A stretch of DNA of 64,000 nucleotides from Rhabdobacter roseus (GCF_014202275.1 NZ_JACHGF010000007.1:246532-310531), one strand, 5' to 3'. Positions 1-9,719 are shown, numbered from the stretch's first letter. Notes: generated from the sequence alone by a model not told the origin. A program made the numbers and translations.

Positions 1-9
1 CAAATTTTC

Positions 10-17
10 TACTTTTG
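10..17 (+). promoter_or_regulatory. Bacteroidota -7 promoter box, probably for galE
   Basis: TACTTTTG matches the Bacteroidota sigma consensus TAnnTTTG exactly. Transcription would start near base 24, about 65 bases before the galE start. The matching -33 TTG would lie left of the window edge, so it cannot be checked. Confidence 0.45.
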
Positions 18-88
18 CCCGAAATAAAACTACCTTAATCCACAAAATTCATTCCATCGCTTAATCTGCTTACTACTATTCAACGTTT

Positions 89-1117
89 ATGAAAATTTTG
101 GTCACCGGGGGTGCTGGTTTTATTGGCTCGCATACCGTCGTAGAACTTCACAAAGCCGGTTTCGAGCCCGTTATAGCCGATAATCTCTCTAATTCCAACC
201 GGGGCGTGCTCAACGGCCTGCGTACAATTATTGGCCAGGAAGTACCTTTTTATGAACTAGACTGCAACGATTCCGCGGCCCTGCGGGACTTGTTTCGGCA
301 GGAGGCGTTTGGCGGAGCGATCCATTTTGCGGCCTACAAAGCCGTGGGCGAATCCGTTCAGAAGCCGCTCAACTACTACGAAAACAACCTGGGCTCGCTG
401 TGGGTATTGCTAAAAATCATGCAGGAATTCGGGGTAGGTAACCTCGTCTTTTCTTCTTCCTGCACGGTGTACGGCCAACCTACCGACCTGCCCGTTACTG
501 AAGATACCCCACGCCAACCGGCCGCTTCGCCCTACGGCAACACCAAGGCCATCAGCGAAGATATTATCCGTGACCACGTCTTTTCGGAGCCGGGCCTCAA
601 AGCCATTGCGCTGAGGTACTTCAATCCCATCGGGGCGCATCCCTCGGCCCTGATCGGGGAGCTGCCCCTGGGGGTACCTAGCAACCTGGTCCCTTTCCTG
701 ACGCAGGCCGCCGCCGGGCTCCGGGAGTCCCTGACGGTCTTTGGCAGCGACTACAATACCCCCGACGGTACCTGCGTGCGCGATTTTATCCACGTGGTGG
801 ACCTGGCCAAAGCCCACGTGAAGGCGCTGGAACTGCTGGCCGAGCAACCCAACGCAAACTACTACGATGTGTTCAACGTCGGGACCGGGCGGGGCAACAC
901 CGTGCTGGAACTGATCAAAACCTTTGAAGAAGTAAATAACCTGAAGCTCAACTATACCATTGGTCCGCGCCGCCCCGGCGACGTAGAAAAAATATACGCA
1001 GAATCCAGGAAAGTCAATACCGTGATGAAATGGGAAGCCGAAAAAACGCTGGCCGAGGCCCTTCAGGATGCCTGGCGCTGGCAGCAAAAATTGGCAGAAA
1101 CCCACGTAGCTTCGTAG
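89..1117 (+). CDS. galE: UDP-glucose 4-epimerase
   Basis: 342 aa, the usual length for GalE. It interconverts UDP-glucose and UDP-galactose in the cytoplasm with tightly bound NAD. The N-terminus carries the Rossmann glycine motif GGAGFIGSH (residues 7-15). The extended-SDR catalytic set is visible: a serine in FSSSC near residue 124, and Tyr149 with Lys153 in SPYGNTK. The ending is family-typical (RPGDVEKIYAE and a Trp-rich helix). The start is the first ATG after the promoter-like box. It lies 42 bases upstream of rfbB on the same strand, so the two are probably co-transcribed and supply sugars for surface polysaccharide. UDP-glucuronate or UDP-GlcNAc epimerases are close relatives, but sequence and length favour GalE. 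Confidence 0.93.
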   Translation: MKILVTGGAGFIGSHTVVELHKAGFEPVIADNLSNSNRGVLNGLRTIIGQEVPFYELDCNDSAALRDLFRQEAFGGAIHFAAYKAVGESVQKPLNYYENNLGSLWVLLKIMQEFGVGNLVFSSSCTVYGQPTDLPVTEDTPRQPAASPYGNTKAISEDIIRDHVFSEPGLKAIALRYFNPIGAHPSALIGELPLGVPSNLVPFLTQAAAGLRESLTVFGSDYNTPDGTCVRDFIHVVDLAKAHVKALELLAEQPNANYYDVFNVGTGRGNTVLELIKTFEEVNNLKLNYTIGPRRPGDVEKIYAESRKVNTVMKWEAEKTLAEALQDAWRWQQKLAETHVAS

Positions 1118-1159
1118 ATTCACGCGGTTTTTAACGAACTAATTCAATCAAGGAATAGT

Positions 1160-2230
1160 ATGAAGAAGATTTTGATAACGGGGGGAGCAGGCTTCATTGG
1201 CTCGCACGTGGTGCGCCGCTTCGTGACACAGTACCCGCAGTACCAGATCCTGAACCTCGACGCACTCACCTACGCCGGTAACCTCGAAAACCTGCGTGAC
1301 ATCGAAAACGCCCCCAACTACACCTTCGTCAAAGGCGACATCACCGACGCCGCTTTCATCGACGCCCTCTTTGCTGAGCATGACCTCCAGGGCGTCATTC
1401 ACCTGGCCGCCGAGTCGCACGTGGACCGCTCCATCTCTGACCCCATGGCCTTCGTGATGACCAACGTCATCGGGACCGTGAACCTGCTCAACGCCGCCAA
1501 AAAAGCCTGGAAGGACGACTATGCAACACGTGGTGCGACCAACCGTCGTTTTTACCACGTCTCGACCGACGAAGTCTACGGGGAGCTGCACGACCCTACG
1601 GAGTTTTTCCTCGAAACCACCAAGTACGATCCGCGCTCGCCCTACTCGGCCTCCAAAGCCTCTTCGGATCACTTCGTGCGCGCCTACCACAATACCTATA
1701 AACTACCCGTGGTCATTTCCAATTGCTCGAATAACTACGGCCCCAACCATTTCCCCGAGAAGCTCATCCCGCTGATCATCCACAACATCATCCAGCAGAA
1801 GCCGCTGCCGGTCTACGGCAAGGGCGAGAACATCCGCGACTGGCTCTTTGTGGAAGACCACGCCCGGGCCATTGACGTGATTTACCACCAGGGCAAAAAC
1901 GGCGAAACCTACAACATCGGCGGCCACAACGAGTGGAAAAACCTGGACCTGGTGCTGCTGCTGTGTAGCATCATGGACCGCAAGCTGGGTCGCCCCGAAG
2001 GTACCTCCGAGCAGCAGATCACCTACGTCACCGACCGCGCCGGCCACGACCTGCGCTACGCCATCGACGCCACCAAGCTCAAAGAGGAGCTGGGCTGGGA
2101 GCCTTCGCTGCAGTTTGAGGAAGGCCTGGAACGAACCGTAGACTGGTACCTGAGCAACCAGCCCTGGCTCGAAAACGTGACCTCGGGGGCTTATCAGAAG
2201 TACTACGAAGGCATGTACGCGGGGCGGTAG
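1160..2230 (+). CDS. rfbB: dTDP-glucose 4,6-dehydratase
   Basis: 356 aa, full length for RmlB/RfbB. It converts dTDP-glucose to dTDP-4-keto-6-deoxyglucose, the second step toward dTDP-rhamnose and other deoxysugars. Visible are the NAD-binding GGAGFIGSHVV (residues 8-18), the dehydratase signature TDEVYG (136-141), whose Asp and Glu are the catalytic acid and base, and Tyr162/Lys166 in PYSASK. It follows galE by 42 bases and precedes rfbA by 129 bases. The partner genes rfbC and rfbD are not in the window, so the end product (rhamnose or another deoxyhexose) cannot be read here. Confidence 0.95.
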   Translation: MKKILITGGAGFIGSHVVRRFVTQYPQYQILNLDALTYAGNLENLRDIENAPNYTFVKGDITDAAFIDALFAEHDLQGVIHLAAESHVDRSISDPMAFVMTNVIGTVNLLNAAKKAWKDDYATRGATNRRFYHVSTDEVYGELHDPTEFFLETTKYDPRSPYSASKASSDHFVRAYHNTYKLPVVISNCSNNYGPNHFPEKLIPLIIHNIIQQKPLPVYGKGENIRDWLFVEDHARAIDVIYHQGKNGETYNIGGHNEWKNLDLVLLLCSIMDRKLGRPEGTSEQQITYVTDRAGHDLRYAIDATKLKEELGWEPSLQFEEGLERTVDWYLSNQPWLENVTSGAYQKYYEGMYAGR

Positions 2231-2242
2231 GGCGCGTAGGAG

Positions 2243-2331
2243 AGTTCATGAGTAAGTGAGTTGATGAGTATCCTCATTTTCTCGTCCACTTTTAACTCAT
2301 CCACTTTCCACTCCTCCTGCACTCATGAACT
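2243..2331 (+). repeat. Inverted repeat between rfbB and rfbA
   Basis: An exact 11-base inverted repeat (AGTTCATGAGT at 2243-2253, its complement at 2321-2331) encloses further degenerate TGAGT/ACTCA copies. The region is non-coding and has no T-tract, so it is not an obvious terminator. It may form a cruciform or leader hairpin ahead of rfbA. Confidence 0.4.
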
Positions 2332-2359
2332 TACAACTCATTGACTCATAAACAACTTT

Positions 2360-3220
2360 ATGAAAGGAATTATCCTGGCCGGAGGCTCCGGTACCCGTCT
2401 GCACCCGCTCACGCTGGCCGTCAGCAAGCAGCTCATGCCGGTCTTCGACAAGCCCATGATCTACTACCCGCTGTCGATCCTGATGCTGGCCGGGATCAAA
2501 GAAATCCTGATCATCTCTACCCCCCACGACCTACCCCACTTCGAGAAGCTCCTGGGCGACGGCAGCCGCCTGGGCTGTTCGTTTAGCTACGCTGTGCAGC
2601 CCAGCCCCGACGGCCTGGCGCAGGCTTTCCTGATCGGCGAGGAGTTTATCGGCTCCGACAAAGTGGCGCTGGTGCTGGGCGACAACATCTTTTACGGCTC
2701 GGGGCTCTCGCGGCTGCTGCAAGCCAACAACGACCCCGACGGCGGGGTGATCTACGCCTACCAGGTCCACGACCCGGAGCGCTACGGAGTGGTGGAGTTT
2801 GACAAAGATTTCAACGTACTTTCCATCGAGGAGAAGCCCGCTCAGCCCAAGTCCAACTACGCCGTGCCGGGCCTGTACTTTTACGACAACCAAGTGGTGG
2901 ACATTGCCCGTCATACGGCCCCTTCACCGCGCGGTGAGCTGGAAATCACGGACGTCAACCGCCAGTACCTGGAGATGGGTCGTTTGAAGGTAGGCGTGCT
3001 GGACCGCGGCACGGCCTGGCTGGACACGGGTACTTTCCAGTCGCTGATGCAGGCGGGGCAGTTTGTGCAGGTGATCGAGGAGCGGCAGGGGCTGAAGATC
3101 GGGTGCATCGAGGAGGTAGCCTACCGCATGGGCTTTATCAACGCCGAGCAGCTGCAGCGGGTGGCTCAGCCGCTCATCAAAAGTGGCTACGGCGTGTACC
3201 TCCAGAATCTGCTGCGGTAA
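2360..3220 (+). CDS. rfbA: Glucose-1-phosphate thymidylyltransferase
   Basis: 286 aa, standard RmlA/RfbA length. It joins dTTP and glucose-1-phosphate to make dTDP-glucose, the substrate of the RfbB encoded just upstream. The pyrophosphorylase signature [11 protein letters not shown] starts at about residue 7 and is followed by the lysine of [16 protein letters not shown]. The central metal/sugar region reads [12 protein letters not shown], and the C-terminus ([20 protein letters not shown]) is typical of the short bacterial enzyme. Order rfbB-rfbA on one strand supports a shared dTDP-sugar role despite the 129-base gap. Confidence 0.95.
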   Translation: MKGIILAGGSGTRLHPLTLAVSKQLMPVFDKPMIYYPLSILMLAGIKEILIISTPHDLPHFEKLLGDGSRLGCSFSYAVQPSPDGLAQAFLIGEEFIGSDKVALVLGDNIFYGSGLSRLLQANNDPDGGVIYAYQVHDPERYGVVEFDKDFNVLSIEEKPAQPKSNYAVPGLYFYDNQVVDIARHTAPSPRGELEITDVNRQYLEMGRLKVGVLDRGTAWLDTGTFQSLMQAGQFVQVIEERQGLKIGCIEEVAYRMGFINAEQLQRVAQPLIKSGYGVYLQNLLR

Positions 3221-3281
3221 TTTACAGGTACCTTGAATTGTTTTTTTGTATAAGAATTAGGGAAAGCTATCGTTTCTTTGG

Positions 3282-3289
3282 TAAATTTG
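3282..3289 (+). promoter_or_regulatory. -7 promoter box for the O-methyltransferase gene
   Basis: TAAATTTG fits TAnnTTTG and lies 52 bases before the start at 3341. No convincing TTG is seen at the -33 distance, so this is a moderate call. Confidence 0.35.
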
Positions 3290-3340
3290 ATCATACAACG
3301 CCTCCTTTGGCGCTCGGATTGATGTACGCCCTAATCTTGA

Positions 3341-3988
3341 ATGGAGTTTTTACCCAAAGACATTGAAACCTATACGGAGGCTCATACGGAGGCCGAAAGC
3401 GAGCTGCTGCGTGCCCTGGCCCGCGAAACGCACGCCAAGGTACTTAGGCCCCGCATGTTGTCGGGGCACCTCCAGGGCCGTTTTTTAGCGCTGCTTTCGC
3501 GCCTGCTGCGGCCAAGGCGCATTCTGGAAATAGGTACCTACACCGGCTACTCGGCCCTGTGCCTTTGTGAAGGACTGGCCACGGACGGTACGCTTACTAC
3601 CCTGGATGTAAACGAAGAGCTGGAATCCCTGACCCGACGCTACTTTGAACAATCGGGCTACGCGTCCCGCATCGACTACCGCCTTGGCCCGGCTGCCGCT
3701 ATCATTCCCCAACTGGACGAAACCTTTGATCTGGTTTTTATCGACGCCGACAAGCTCAACTACCTCACGTACTACCAGCTCCTGATCGACAAGGTACGCC
3801 CCGGTGGCCTTATCCTGGCCGACAACGTACTTTGGAGCGGAAAGGTAGTACCGGTACCCGGCCAGCGCATCGATAAAGATACCCAGGCTCTGCTGGACTT
3901 CAACCGGACGGTCCACGAAGACCCCCGGGTGTCTAACCTGCTGCTGCCCATTCGGGATGGCCTCATGATTTTGCAGAAAAACAGCTAA
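3341..3988 (+). CDS. Class I SAM-dependent O-methyltransferase (caffeoyl-CoA OMT family)
   Basis: 215 aa, matching bacterial members of the caffeoyl-CoA/catechol O-methyltransferase family. The SAM-binding motif I is ILEIGTYTGYSAL (about residues 63-75). Motif FDLVFIDADKLNY provides the metal-binding Asp, and GGLILADNVLWSG supplies the second Asp-Asn pair. The physiological acceptor is unknown; relatives act on catechols and other small phenolics. It is cytosolic, with no signal peptide. It sits 37 bases before the lytic transglycosylase gene on the same strand, so the two may share a transcript. Confidence 0.88.
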   Translation: MEFLPKDIETYTEAHTEAESELLRALARETHAKVLRPRMLSGHLQGRFLALLSRLLRPRRILEIGTYTGYSALCLCEGLATDGTLTTLDVNEELESLTRRYFEQSGYASRIDYRLGPAAAIIPQLDETFDLVFIDADKLNYLTYYQLLIDKVRPGGLILADNVLWSGKVVPVPGQRIDKDTQALLDFNRTVHEDPRVSNLLLPIRDGLMILQKNS

Positions 3989-4025
3989 TTCTCAACGCTT
4001 ACTACCACAGAACCAATCATCCATC

Positions 4026-6224
4026 ATGTTAAAACACGTCAAGAACTACCTTAGCCTCTATCTGCTGGTCGCCTGGGTCGTTGTGGGAAAAGAGAATACC
4101 GCCGCGCAGGACATCCCTTCTATCCCGGCTAGCCTGCCCTTTGCGGGTATTAACGTGAAGCTGGATAACGGCGCCCGCGCGCTCATTGAGTCGGATGTGC
4201 GAAGCCTTATGGCCAACCGTCGCTTCTGGGAAGACAAAATGGACCGCGCTATCCTGTACTTCCCCCTCATCGAAGGGGTACTTATCGACGAAGAAGTACC
4301 CATCGACTTCAAGTACCTGGCCGTGCAGGAAAGCTCCCTCACGCCCGACGCCGTGTCGTCTTCCAACGCAGTGGGTTTCTGGCAGTTCAAGCAGGAAACG
4401 GCCCTCGAACTGGGCATTCGGGTAGATAATGAGGTAGATGAACGCAAGAATATCTCCGCCTCTACCCACGCCGCCGCCCGCTACCTCAAGCGCAGCAACC
4501 AGCAGTTTAACAACTGGGTGTCCTCGCTCTACTCCTACTACCTGGGCATGGGCGGCATCAGTAAGATTGTTCCGGCCAACTGGGCCTACGCCCGCGAGAT
4601 TACCCTTACCGGCCAAACCGACCGCTATGTACTGCGCTTTTTTGCCCACAAAATAGCCCTCGAAGCCGGGCTGGAACGCTACCGTTCGGCCAATACCATT
4701 GTGCTGCTGGAAGCGCCTTACGGCAAGGGCCGCGCGCTCAGCGAAGTAAGCCGCGACCTGGGCGTCACCGTACTGGACCTACAACGTTACAACCGCTGGT
4801 TCAACGGCGACTACATCCCGGCCGATAAAGACTACATGCTGGCGATTCCGGTGGCGACGGGCCAGATCAATGCCGTTCGGGACAAGCTTTCGATGGTACG
4901 CCAGGACCCAGGCATGGACCTGAGCCGGACCGACATCGGTTTTCCCGTGCTGCGTAAGGCTAGCGTACAACTCCGGGGAGCCAATGATCCTGTATTTTAC
5001 GAAATCAACGGATTACCCGGCGTTCAGGCCCGTCCCAACGACCAGGTAGCCGCTTTGGCCAAAATCGCCAAGATTAGTACCTCCAGCTTTTTGCGCTACA
5101 ACGACATGACGCCCCAGGACCCCATCATACCGGGGGATGTGTATTACCTGGCTAAGAAAAATAAGAAGGCCATGGTGCCTTTCCATACCGTACGGGAAAA
5201 CGAAACCCTGCGGAGCATTTCTCAGATATACGGGATCCGGCTGCGCGACCTGATGAGCTACAATCGCATCAACAACCGCAACCTGCGCCTACCCACCGGC
5301 CGGGTAATGTGGCTCATGAAAAAGCGCCCCGCCAAGCAGCCCGTGGAGATCATCAACCAGCCCGGCCAGGACAAGAACCTGCCGCTACAGGCCACCAGCA
5401 CGCTGGCTTCCGCTCCGGCTACGGTGGCTCCGGCTAGTACCCCTTCGTCGCCCTCCGCGGAAATTCCCCGCAATGCCTCGGAGCGTAAGAAGTATACGCC
5501 CAAATTAGCCGAAAATACCACCGCCTCCGGCACCTCCACAGACGTGTCCCGGACGGACGTGCCCCGGACGGCTTCCCCCAGCAACGAGGCTCCCGCCGTA
5601 GCCGTCACCCGGACGGAGGTGCCCCGGACGGAGGTACCTGCCAACGAGGCCCCTGCCAACGAAACCGCTCAGGCAAGGGTACCCACCCGTACCTCTACCT
5701 CCGGTGGAAGTACCGGCGACCGGATCGTGATTATCTCGCAGGAAAACGGCCAGCCGCAGATGCAGGCCGAAGAACCTACCGCGGTGGCCTCCCGGCCCGT
5801 CAACCGGACTCCCTCCGCCAGGGTACCTGCCACCAGTACGCCAAGTACCTCCTCCCGCCCCGCGGCTCCCAGCTCAGGTACCCAGTACCACACGGTTGAA
5901 GCCGGACAAACCTTTTACAGTGTTTCGCGGCTTTATAACATCTCTGTTTATGACCTGTTTACCTGGAATAAACTCACCGCAGACGATAAGCTATCCGTAG
6001 GCCAGCGGCTGCTCGTCGCGCCCCCGGCTACGCAAGTACCCACCACTGTATCAACTACGACGGCCCCCACGGCTGACTTCGTCACGCATACCGTCGCTTC
6101 GGGCGAAACGCTTTTCCGCATTTCCCAAACCTACGGGGTGAGCATGGATGAGATACAGCAAGTCAACAACATGCCCAACACCACCGTTAAACTCGGCCAA
6201 CGGCTCAAAATACCCAAGCGCTAA
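4026..6224 (+). CDS. LysM-containing lytic murein transglycosylase (MltD-like)
   Basis: 732 aa exported cell-wall enzyme. A hydrophobic N-terminal segment (residues 8-22) is a probable signal sequence. The lysozyme-like SLT domain spans about residues 60-230: catalytic Glu102 lies in LAVQESSL, followed by [14 protein letters not shown] and the [17 protein letters not shown] motif typical of MltD. Three LysM peptidoglycan-binding modules are visible: one after residue 380 ([10 protein letters not shown]), and two near the C-terminus starting [10 protein letters not shown] and [10 protein letters not shown]. Between LysM 1 and 2 lies a disordered Pro/Ser/Thr/Ala linker with short repeats ([17 protein letters not shown]). 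It cleaves the glycan strand to 1,6-anhydro-MurNAc ends. It is longer than E. coli MltD because of the linker. Confidence 0.9.
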   Translation: MLKHVKNYLSLYLLVAWVVVGKENTAAQDIPSIPASLPFAGINVKLDNGARALIESDVRSLMANRRFWEDKMDRAILYFPLIEGVLIDEEVPIDFKYLAVQESSLTPDAVSSSNAVGFWQFKQETALELGIRVDNEVDERKNISASTHAAARYLKRSNQQFNNWVSSLYSYYLGMGGISKIVPANWAYAREITLTGQTDRYVLRFFAHKIALEAGLERYRSANTIVLLEAPYGKGRALSEVSRDLGVTVLDLQRYNRWFNGDYIPADKDYMLAIPVATGQINAVRDKLSMVRQDPGMDLSRTDIGFPVLRKASVQLRGANDPVFYEINGLPGVQARPNDQVAALAKIAKISTSSFLRYNDMTPQDPIIPGDVYYLAKKNKKAMVPFHTVRENETLRSISQIYGIRLRDLMSYNRINNRNLRLPTGRVMWLMKKRPAKQPVEIINQPGQDKNLPLQATSTLASAPATVAPASTPSSPSAEIPRNASERKKYTPKLAENTTASGTSTDVSRTDVPRTASPSNEAPAVAVTRTEVPRTEVPANEAPANETAQARVPTRTSTSGGSTGDRIVIISQENGQPQMQAEEPTAVASRPVNRTPSARVPATSTPSTSSRPAAPSSGTQYHTVEAGQTFYSVSRLYNISVYDLFTWNKLTADDKLSVGQRLLVAPPATQVPTTVSTTTAPTADFVTHTVASGETLFRISQTYGVSMDEIQQVNNMPNTTVKLGQRLKIPKR

Positions 6225-6235
6225 CGATACCCAGC

Positions 6236-6826
6236 ATGATACTCATTGATAATACGTGCATCAGCGACGACATAGGTGATCAGTTTTTTGTCTGTAATCT
6301 CGAAAAATGCAAAGGTGCCTGCTGCGTCGAGGGCGACTCCGGCGCTCCGCTGGAGCCCGAAGAGGTACCTATTCTCAAGCAAATTTACCGGCACGTAGAG
6401 CCCTACCTGTCCGAAGCCGGCAAAAAGGTGATTGCCGAAGAGGGCGTCTTCACGAAGGACTGGGAAGGCGACCTGGTGACGCCCGTCATCGACGGCAAGG
6501 AATGCGCCTATGCCATTTACGACGAAAAGGGTATTCTGAAATGCGGCATCGAAGCCGCCTACAACGACGGCAAGATTGACTTTAAAAAACCCATTTCCTG
6601 CCATCTGTACCCCATTCGGATCACCAAATATGAGCAGTACCACGCCCTCAACTACGACCGCTGGCATATCTGTAGCCCGGCCTGCTCCTTCGGGCAAGCC
6701 CTTGGGGTACCCGTCTATCAGTTTCTGAAAGAGCCCCTCACCCGCGCCTACGGTGCCGAGTGGTACCAGCAGCTTCAGAAAGAGGTTGAAGAACGAAACG
6801 CCGCCGCTTCCCATGCCAAAAGCTGA
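6236..6826 (+). CDS. DUF3109 family cysteine-rich protein
   Basis: 196 aa. This is the conserved Bacteroidota DUF3109 protein, of unknown function. The N-terminal half has a cluster C-x3-C-x3-CC ([15 protein letters not shown]), and further cysteines follow in [29 protein letters not shown] and [10 protein letters not shown]. This pattern resembles the Fe/Zn-binding YkgJ-type family and suggests a metal or Fe-S site. It starts 12 bases after the transglycosylase stop and overlaps the next gene by 14 bases, so these genes form one operon. No signal peptide. Confidence 0.85.
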   Translation: MILIDNTCISDDIGDQFFVCNLEKCKGACCVEGDSGAPLEPEEVPILKQIYRHVEPYLSEAGKKVIAEEGVFTKDWEGDLVTPVIDGKECAYAIYDEKGILKCGIEAAYNDGKIDFKKPISCHLYPIRITKYEQYHALNYDRWHICSPACSFGQALGVPVYQFLKEPLTRAYGAEWYQQLQKEVEERNAAASHAKS

Positions 6827-7142
6827 TTATTTTGAGGATGTGTATGAGGTAGTGCGGCTGATCCCCGTCGGGCGTGTAAGTACCTACGGGGCCATTGCTG
6901 CCTACCTGGGCTCCAAGCAGGGAGCCCGCATGGTAGGCTGGGCCATGAACAACTGCCACGCCCGGCCCGACGTCCCCGCCCACCGGGTGGTCAACCGCCA
7001 GGGGGTACTTACGGGCAAGCATTTTTTTGGCAGCCCTACGGCCATGCAAGAGCGGCTGGAAGCCGAAGGGGTACTTGTAAAAGAAGATCAGGTGCAGCAG
7101 TGGGACGCTCGCTTCTGGGACCCCAGCCTGGAATTGACCTAG
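6813..7142 (+). CDS. Alkyltransferase-like protein (MGMT fold, acceptor Cys replaced)
   Basis: 109 aa, the size of the DNA-binding half of O6-alkylguanine-DNA alkyltransferase. The fold landmarks are present: [13 protein letters not shown] (helix-turn-helix region), MVGWAMNNC, and the active-site stretch, which reads PAHRVV where true alkyltransferases have PCHRV. The alkyl-accepting cysteine is therefore alanine, as expected for ATL proteins, which bind O6-alkylguanine and hand it to nucleotide excision repair. The ATG at 6813 is chosen because homology begins there; an upstream in-frame start at 6753 would add only non-homologous residues inside the preceding gene. It is translationally overlapped with the DUF3109 gene. 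Confidence 0.85.
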   Translation: MPKADYFEDVYEVVRLIPVGRVSTYGAIAAYLGSKQGARMVGWAMNNCHARPDVPAHRVVNRQGVLTGKHFFGSPTAMQERLEAEGVLVKEDQVQQWDARFWDPSLELT

Positions 7143-7160
7143 CTTTGCCACCATGCAACA

Positions 7161-7203
7161 AAGTACCTAAAAGGCCCGCTTCTGGCGGGCCTTTTAGGTA
7201 CTT
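7161..7203. terminator. Bidirectional terminator with GTAC motif at its base
   Basis: A perfect 19-bp stem (7161-7179 with 7185-7203) and 5-base loop TTCTG lie between convergent genes. The outer ends of the arms are AAGTACC and GGTACTT. A-rich and T-rich stretches inside the stem (CTAAAAGG / CCTTTTAG) would serve as U-tracts in either direction. Confidence 0.85.
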
Positions 7204-7228
7204 ACAACTGCAAAATGAAATTGATTAT

Positions 7229-7621
7229 TTACTTGATCGCAATTAGTTGCTGCGTGGGCGTAGAGAGCTCAAGGCGCTTGCGGAAGGTTTCCTCGCCCGA
7301 TTTGAACTCGAAGTAGTACGTTCCGTTTTCTACGTCTTTCAGGTTAAAGTTGCGCTTGTATTGCTGCTGTTTTTTACTCAGCGTTTCCCGGTAAAGTACC
7401 TTCCCGCGTTCATCCACCAGGCGGATCGTCATGGGCTCCTCTACGTGGCGTACCAGCGCCAGGCTTACTTTTGAGGTATTCGAAATTCGGTACAAAGCCA
7501 TCTCGAACGATTTTGGCTTCTCGGGGTTGAAGAAATGGTTTTCGGCTTGTACTGCGAAAGGCAGCGAGAGAAGTGCAACGAGAGCGAAACGGCGGAACTG
7601 AGAGATAATCAAGGTTTTCAT
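7229..7621 (-). CDS. Small secreted protein of unknown function
   Basis: 130 aa. A clear N-terminal signal peptide ends near AVQA-EN (residue 26). The mature part is about 100 residues and predicted beta-rich, with VSLALVRHVEEPMTIRLVDERGKVLY followed by VENGTYYFEFKSGEE. The spacing of this last segment resembles the beta-sandwich repeats of Bacteroidota secreted proteins, including type IX sorting domains, but the protein is too short to be a cargo plus sorting domain. Function unknown. It is transcribed toward the shared terminator at 7161-7203. Confidence 0.65.
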   Translation of the reverse strand: MKTLIISQFRRFALVALLSLPFAVQAENHFFNPEKPKSFEMALYRISNTSKVSLALVRHVEEPMTIRLVDERGKVLYRETLSKKQQQYKRNFNLKDVENGTYYFEFKSGEETFRKRLELSTPTQQLIAIK

Positions 7622-7853
7622 GGCTTTTTCTTTTTTAAAAAGTTGGCTAATAAATGCATTTGATTTATTAACTAGAAAAGCCCGTGCCGTATGTGCCAGT
7701 ACCAGGAAGCGCGACCAGCTAAAGAAGAGTATCTACCTGATAATCTGTAAGATAAAATTATTTCTAATAAATATAAAGCGTGAAGTACCTTGACGGCAGC
7801 TGTTCGTTTCCGAACATACTTGTGCAGAAATGAACGTTCGGAACCGTACCGGG

Positions 7854-7985
7854 CTATTCGTTCTGGTTTACGCGGGTACCTTCGTCGCGCTGGCGACGTG
7901 CCTGCTTATCTTCAACGTACTCGACCAGGTAGGCGCACCAAACGCCGCTGGTGATGGATGCGATAAAAAATAGTAAGACGTCCAT
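7854..7985 (-). CDS. Small single-pass membrane protein (43 aa)
   Basis: ATG at 7985 to TAG at 7854. The peptide begins MDVLLFFIASITSGVWCAYL, a single hydrophobic helix, followed by an acidic then strongly basic tail (EYVEDKQARRQRDEG). The codons use the same third-position preference as neighbours, and the GTAC motif occurs in frame as GGT ACC near the end. No homologue is recognised. The charge layout (helix, then basic cytoplasmic tail) is what one expects of a real small membrane protein, but coding status is inferred. Confidence 0.45.
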   Translation of the reverse strand: MDVLLFFIASITSGVWCAYLVEYVEDKQARRQRDEGTRVNQNE

Positions 7986-8164
7986 AGTTCTTGCTTTTGA
8001 TTCGTTTGCGTTGAACTAAGGGATAAAAGAATACGTCCAACCAACGGTAAGGTACCTGTCCGCATCCTTACTCAAGAAACAAGTACCTGATTTTCATGCC
8101 ATTGCCTCATACAAAGGCCTCTACCCTACCAAGGCAGGCTGTGGAATCGATTGCCCGGCTGGTT

Positions 8165-9631
8165 TCACGAAGTGGGGGAAAAACGATCTTTCGGCCCGAT
8201 GGAGAGCAACCACAAGCCGGTGAAGGTGATGAGCCCGTTGAGGATCAGGCGCTCGAAGCCCAGCTTGTAGCCCCCAAACCATTCGGCGGAGTTTTGATTG
8301 ACGATGTAGGTAAGAATGGGGGCAAGCACACATACTAAAGGTACCCACGCATCGCGCACCGGCCGCTTCAGGAACAGGCCAAAAGCAAACAACCCCAGTA
8401 AAGGCCCGTAGGTATAGCCCGCCAGGTCAAACACCGCCGTGATGACTTCCTTGCTGTTGAGCTGGTTAAAAACGATGATTACCAGGTAAAAAAGGACCGA
8501 AAACCCAATGTGTACCCAGAATTTGGTGCGCGAGCGCTGGGCTTCGGGTTTGTTTTCCACGTTCATGAAATCGATGCAAAAGGCGGTCGTCAGGGCCGTC
8601 AGGGCCGAGTCGGAGCTGGCATAGGTAGCCGCCGTGATCCCGAGCAGAAACGTAATACCCACCACCAGGCCCAGGTGATTCAGGGCCAGCATGGGGTAAA
8701 AATCGTCGGTCTTGGTGGTGGGCGCAATTCCTTTTTCGGCGGCGTAGAGGTACAGCAGAGCCCCTAGCGACAAAAACAGCAGGTTCACGATCACCAGGAT
8801 TACCGTAAACCAAAACATGTTTTTCTGGGCTTCGCCGATATTCTTGCAGGTCAGGTTTTTTTGCATCAGATCCTGGTCCAGGCCCGTCATGACGATGGCG
8901 ATGAAAGCCCCCGCAAAAAATTGCTTGTAGAAGTTTTTGGGATCGTTGCCATCCCAATAAAATATCTGGGAATAGCTACTCTCCCGCACCGAGCTCACGA
9001 TGTCCGTAATACTTTGCATATTGAGCTCCCTGGCTACGAGCACAATGGTGAGGATGACGGCCGTAATCAGAAAGGTAGTCTGTAGCGTATCCGTAACGAT
9101 GATCGTCTTGATGCCCCCTTTGAAAGTATATACCCAGATCAGCAAAATGGTAATGGCCACGGCTACCTCAAAAGGTACCCCTAACGGACCGAAAATAGCC
9201 AGCTGAAGTACCCCCGCCGCCACGTACAGCCGCACCGCCGAACCAACCGTGCGCGATAGTAAAAAAAACGCCGAGCCCGACTTGTACGTCCAAAACCCAA
9301 AGCGCTGGTCCAGGTAGGAATAGATGGAGATTAAGTTGAGCCGGTAATAGAGCGGCATGAGTACCGTACCGATCACCAGGTACCCCAGCAAGTACCCTAA
9401 GACCACCTGGAAATACGAAAACTGAATGGCAGCCACCGCCCCCGGCACCGACACGAACGTGACCCCCGACAGCGAGGTACCGATCATCCCGAAAGCCACC
9501 AGGTACCAGGGCGACTGCCGGTTGGCCATAAAAAAGGTATTGGTATCGGCCCCGCGCGACGTATACACCGAAATGGTAATCAACATCCCGAAATATGCGA
9601 TCAGGATAAACAGGGCGATGTAAGGATTCAT
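8165..9631 (-). CDS. Sodium:solute symporter family protein
   Basis: 488 aa integral inner-membrane transporter of the SSS family (SLC5-like, LeuT fold), with about 13 hydrophobic segments. Diagnostic stretches are MANRQSPWYLVAFGMIGTSLSG in the first helices, the conserved FKGGIKTIIVTDTLQT around residue 165, and ATYASSDSALTALTTAF near residue 345, which carries the sodium-site serines. The substrate (sugar, sialic acid, proline or similar) cannot be told from sequence. The start at 9631 (MNPYIALF) is preferred over an upstream one because the extra 32 residues are hydrophilic and unlike the family. It is divergent from clpS. Confidence 0.9.
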   Translation of the reverse strand: MNPYIALFILIAYFGMLITISVYTSRGADTNTFFMANRQSPWYLVAFGMIGTSLSGVTFVSVPGAVAAIQFSYFQVVLGYLLGYLVIGTVLMPLYYRLNLISIYSYLDQRFGFWTYKSGSAFFLLSRTVGSAVRLYVAAGVLQLAIFGPLGVPFEVAVAITILLIWVYTFKGGIKTIIVTDTLQTTFLITAVILTIVLVARELNMQSITDIVSSVRESSYSQIFYWDGNDPKNFYKQFFAGAFIAIVMTGLDQDLMQKNLTCKNIGEAQKNMFWFTVILVIVNLLFLSLGALLYLYAAEKGIAPTTKTDDFYPMLALNHLGLVVGITFLLGITAATYASSDSALTALTTAFCIDFMNVENKPEAQRSRTKFWVHIGFSVLFYLVIIVFNQLNSKEVITAVFDLAGYTYGPLLGLFAFGLFLKRPVRDAWVPLVCVLAPILTYIVNQNSAEWFGGYKLGFERLILNGLITFTGLWLLSIGPKDRFSPTS

Positions 9632-9711
9632 ATGGAAAAACGGTAACTTTTTTGAAGGTAAATGCGTTGTAAAGAAGTCTTCGGGGGCTTCGGTTAGTCC
9701 TCGATTTTTAT

Positions 9712-9719
9712 TAGATTTG
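9712..9719 (+). promoter_or_regulatory. -7 promoter box for clpS-recR
   Basis: TAGATTTG fits TAnnTTTG. Initiation near 9725 would give a leader of about 20 bases before the ATG at 9745, which argues for that start over the TTG at 9736. Confidence 0.45.
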
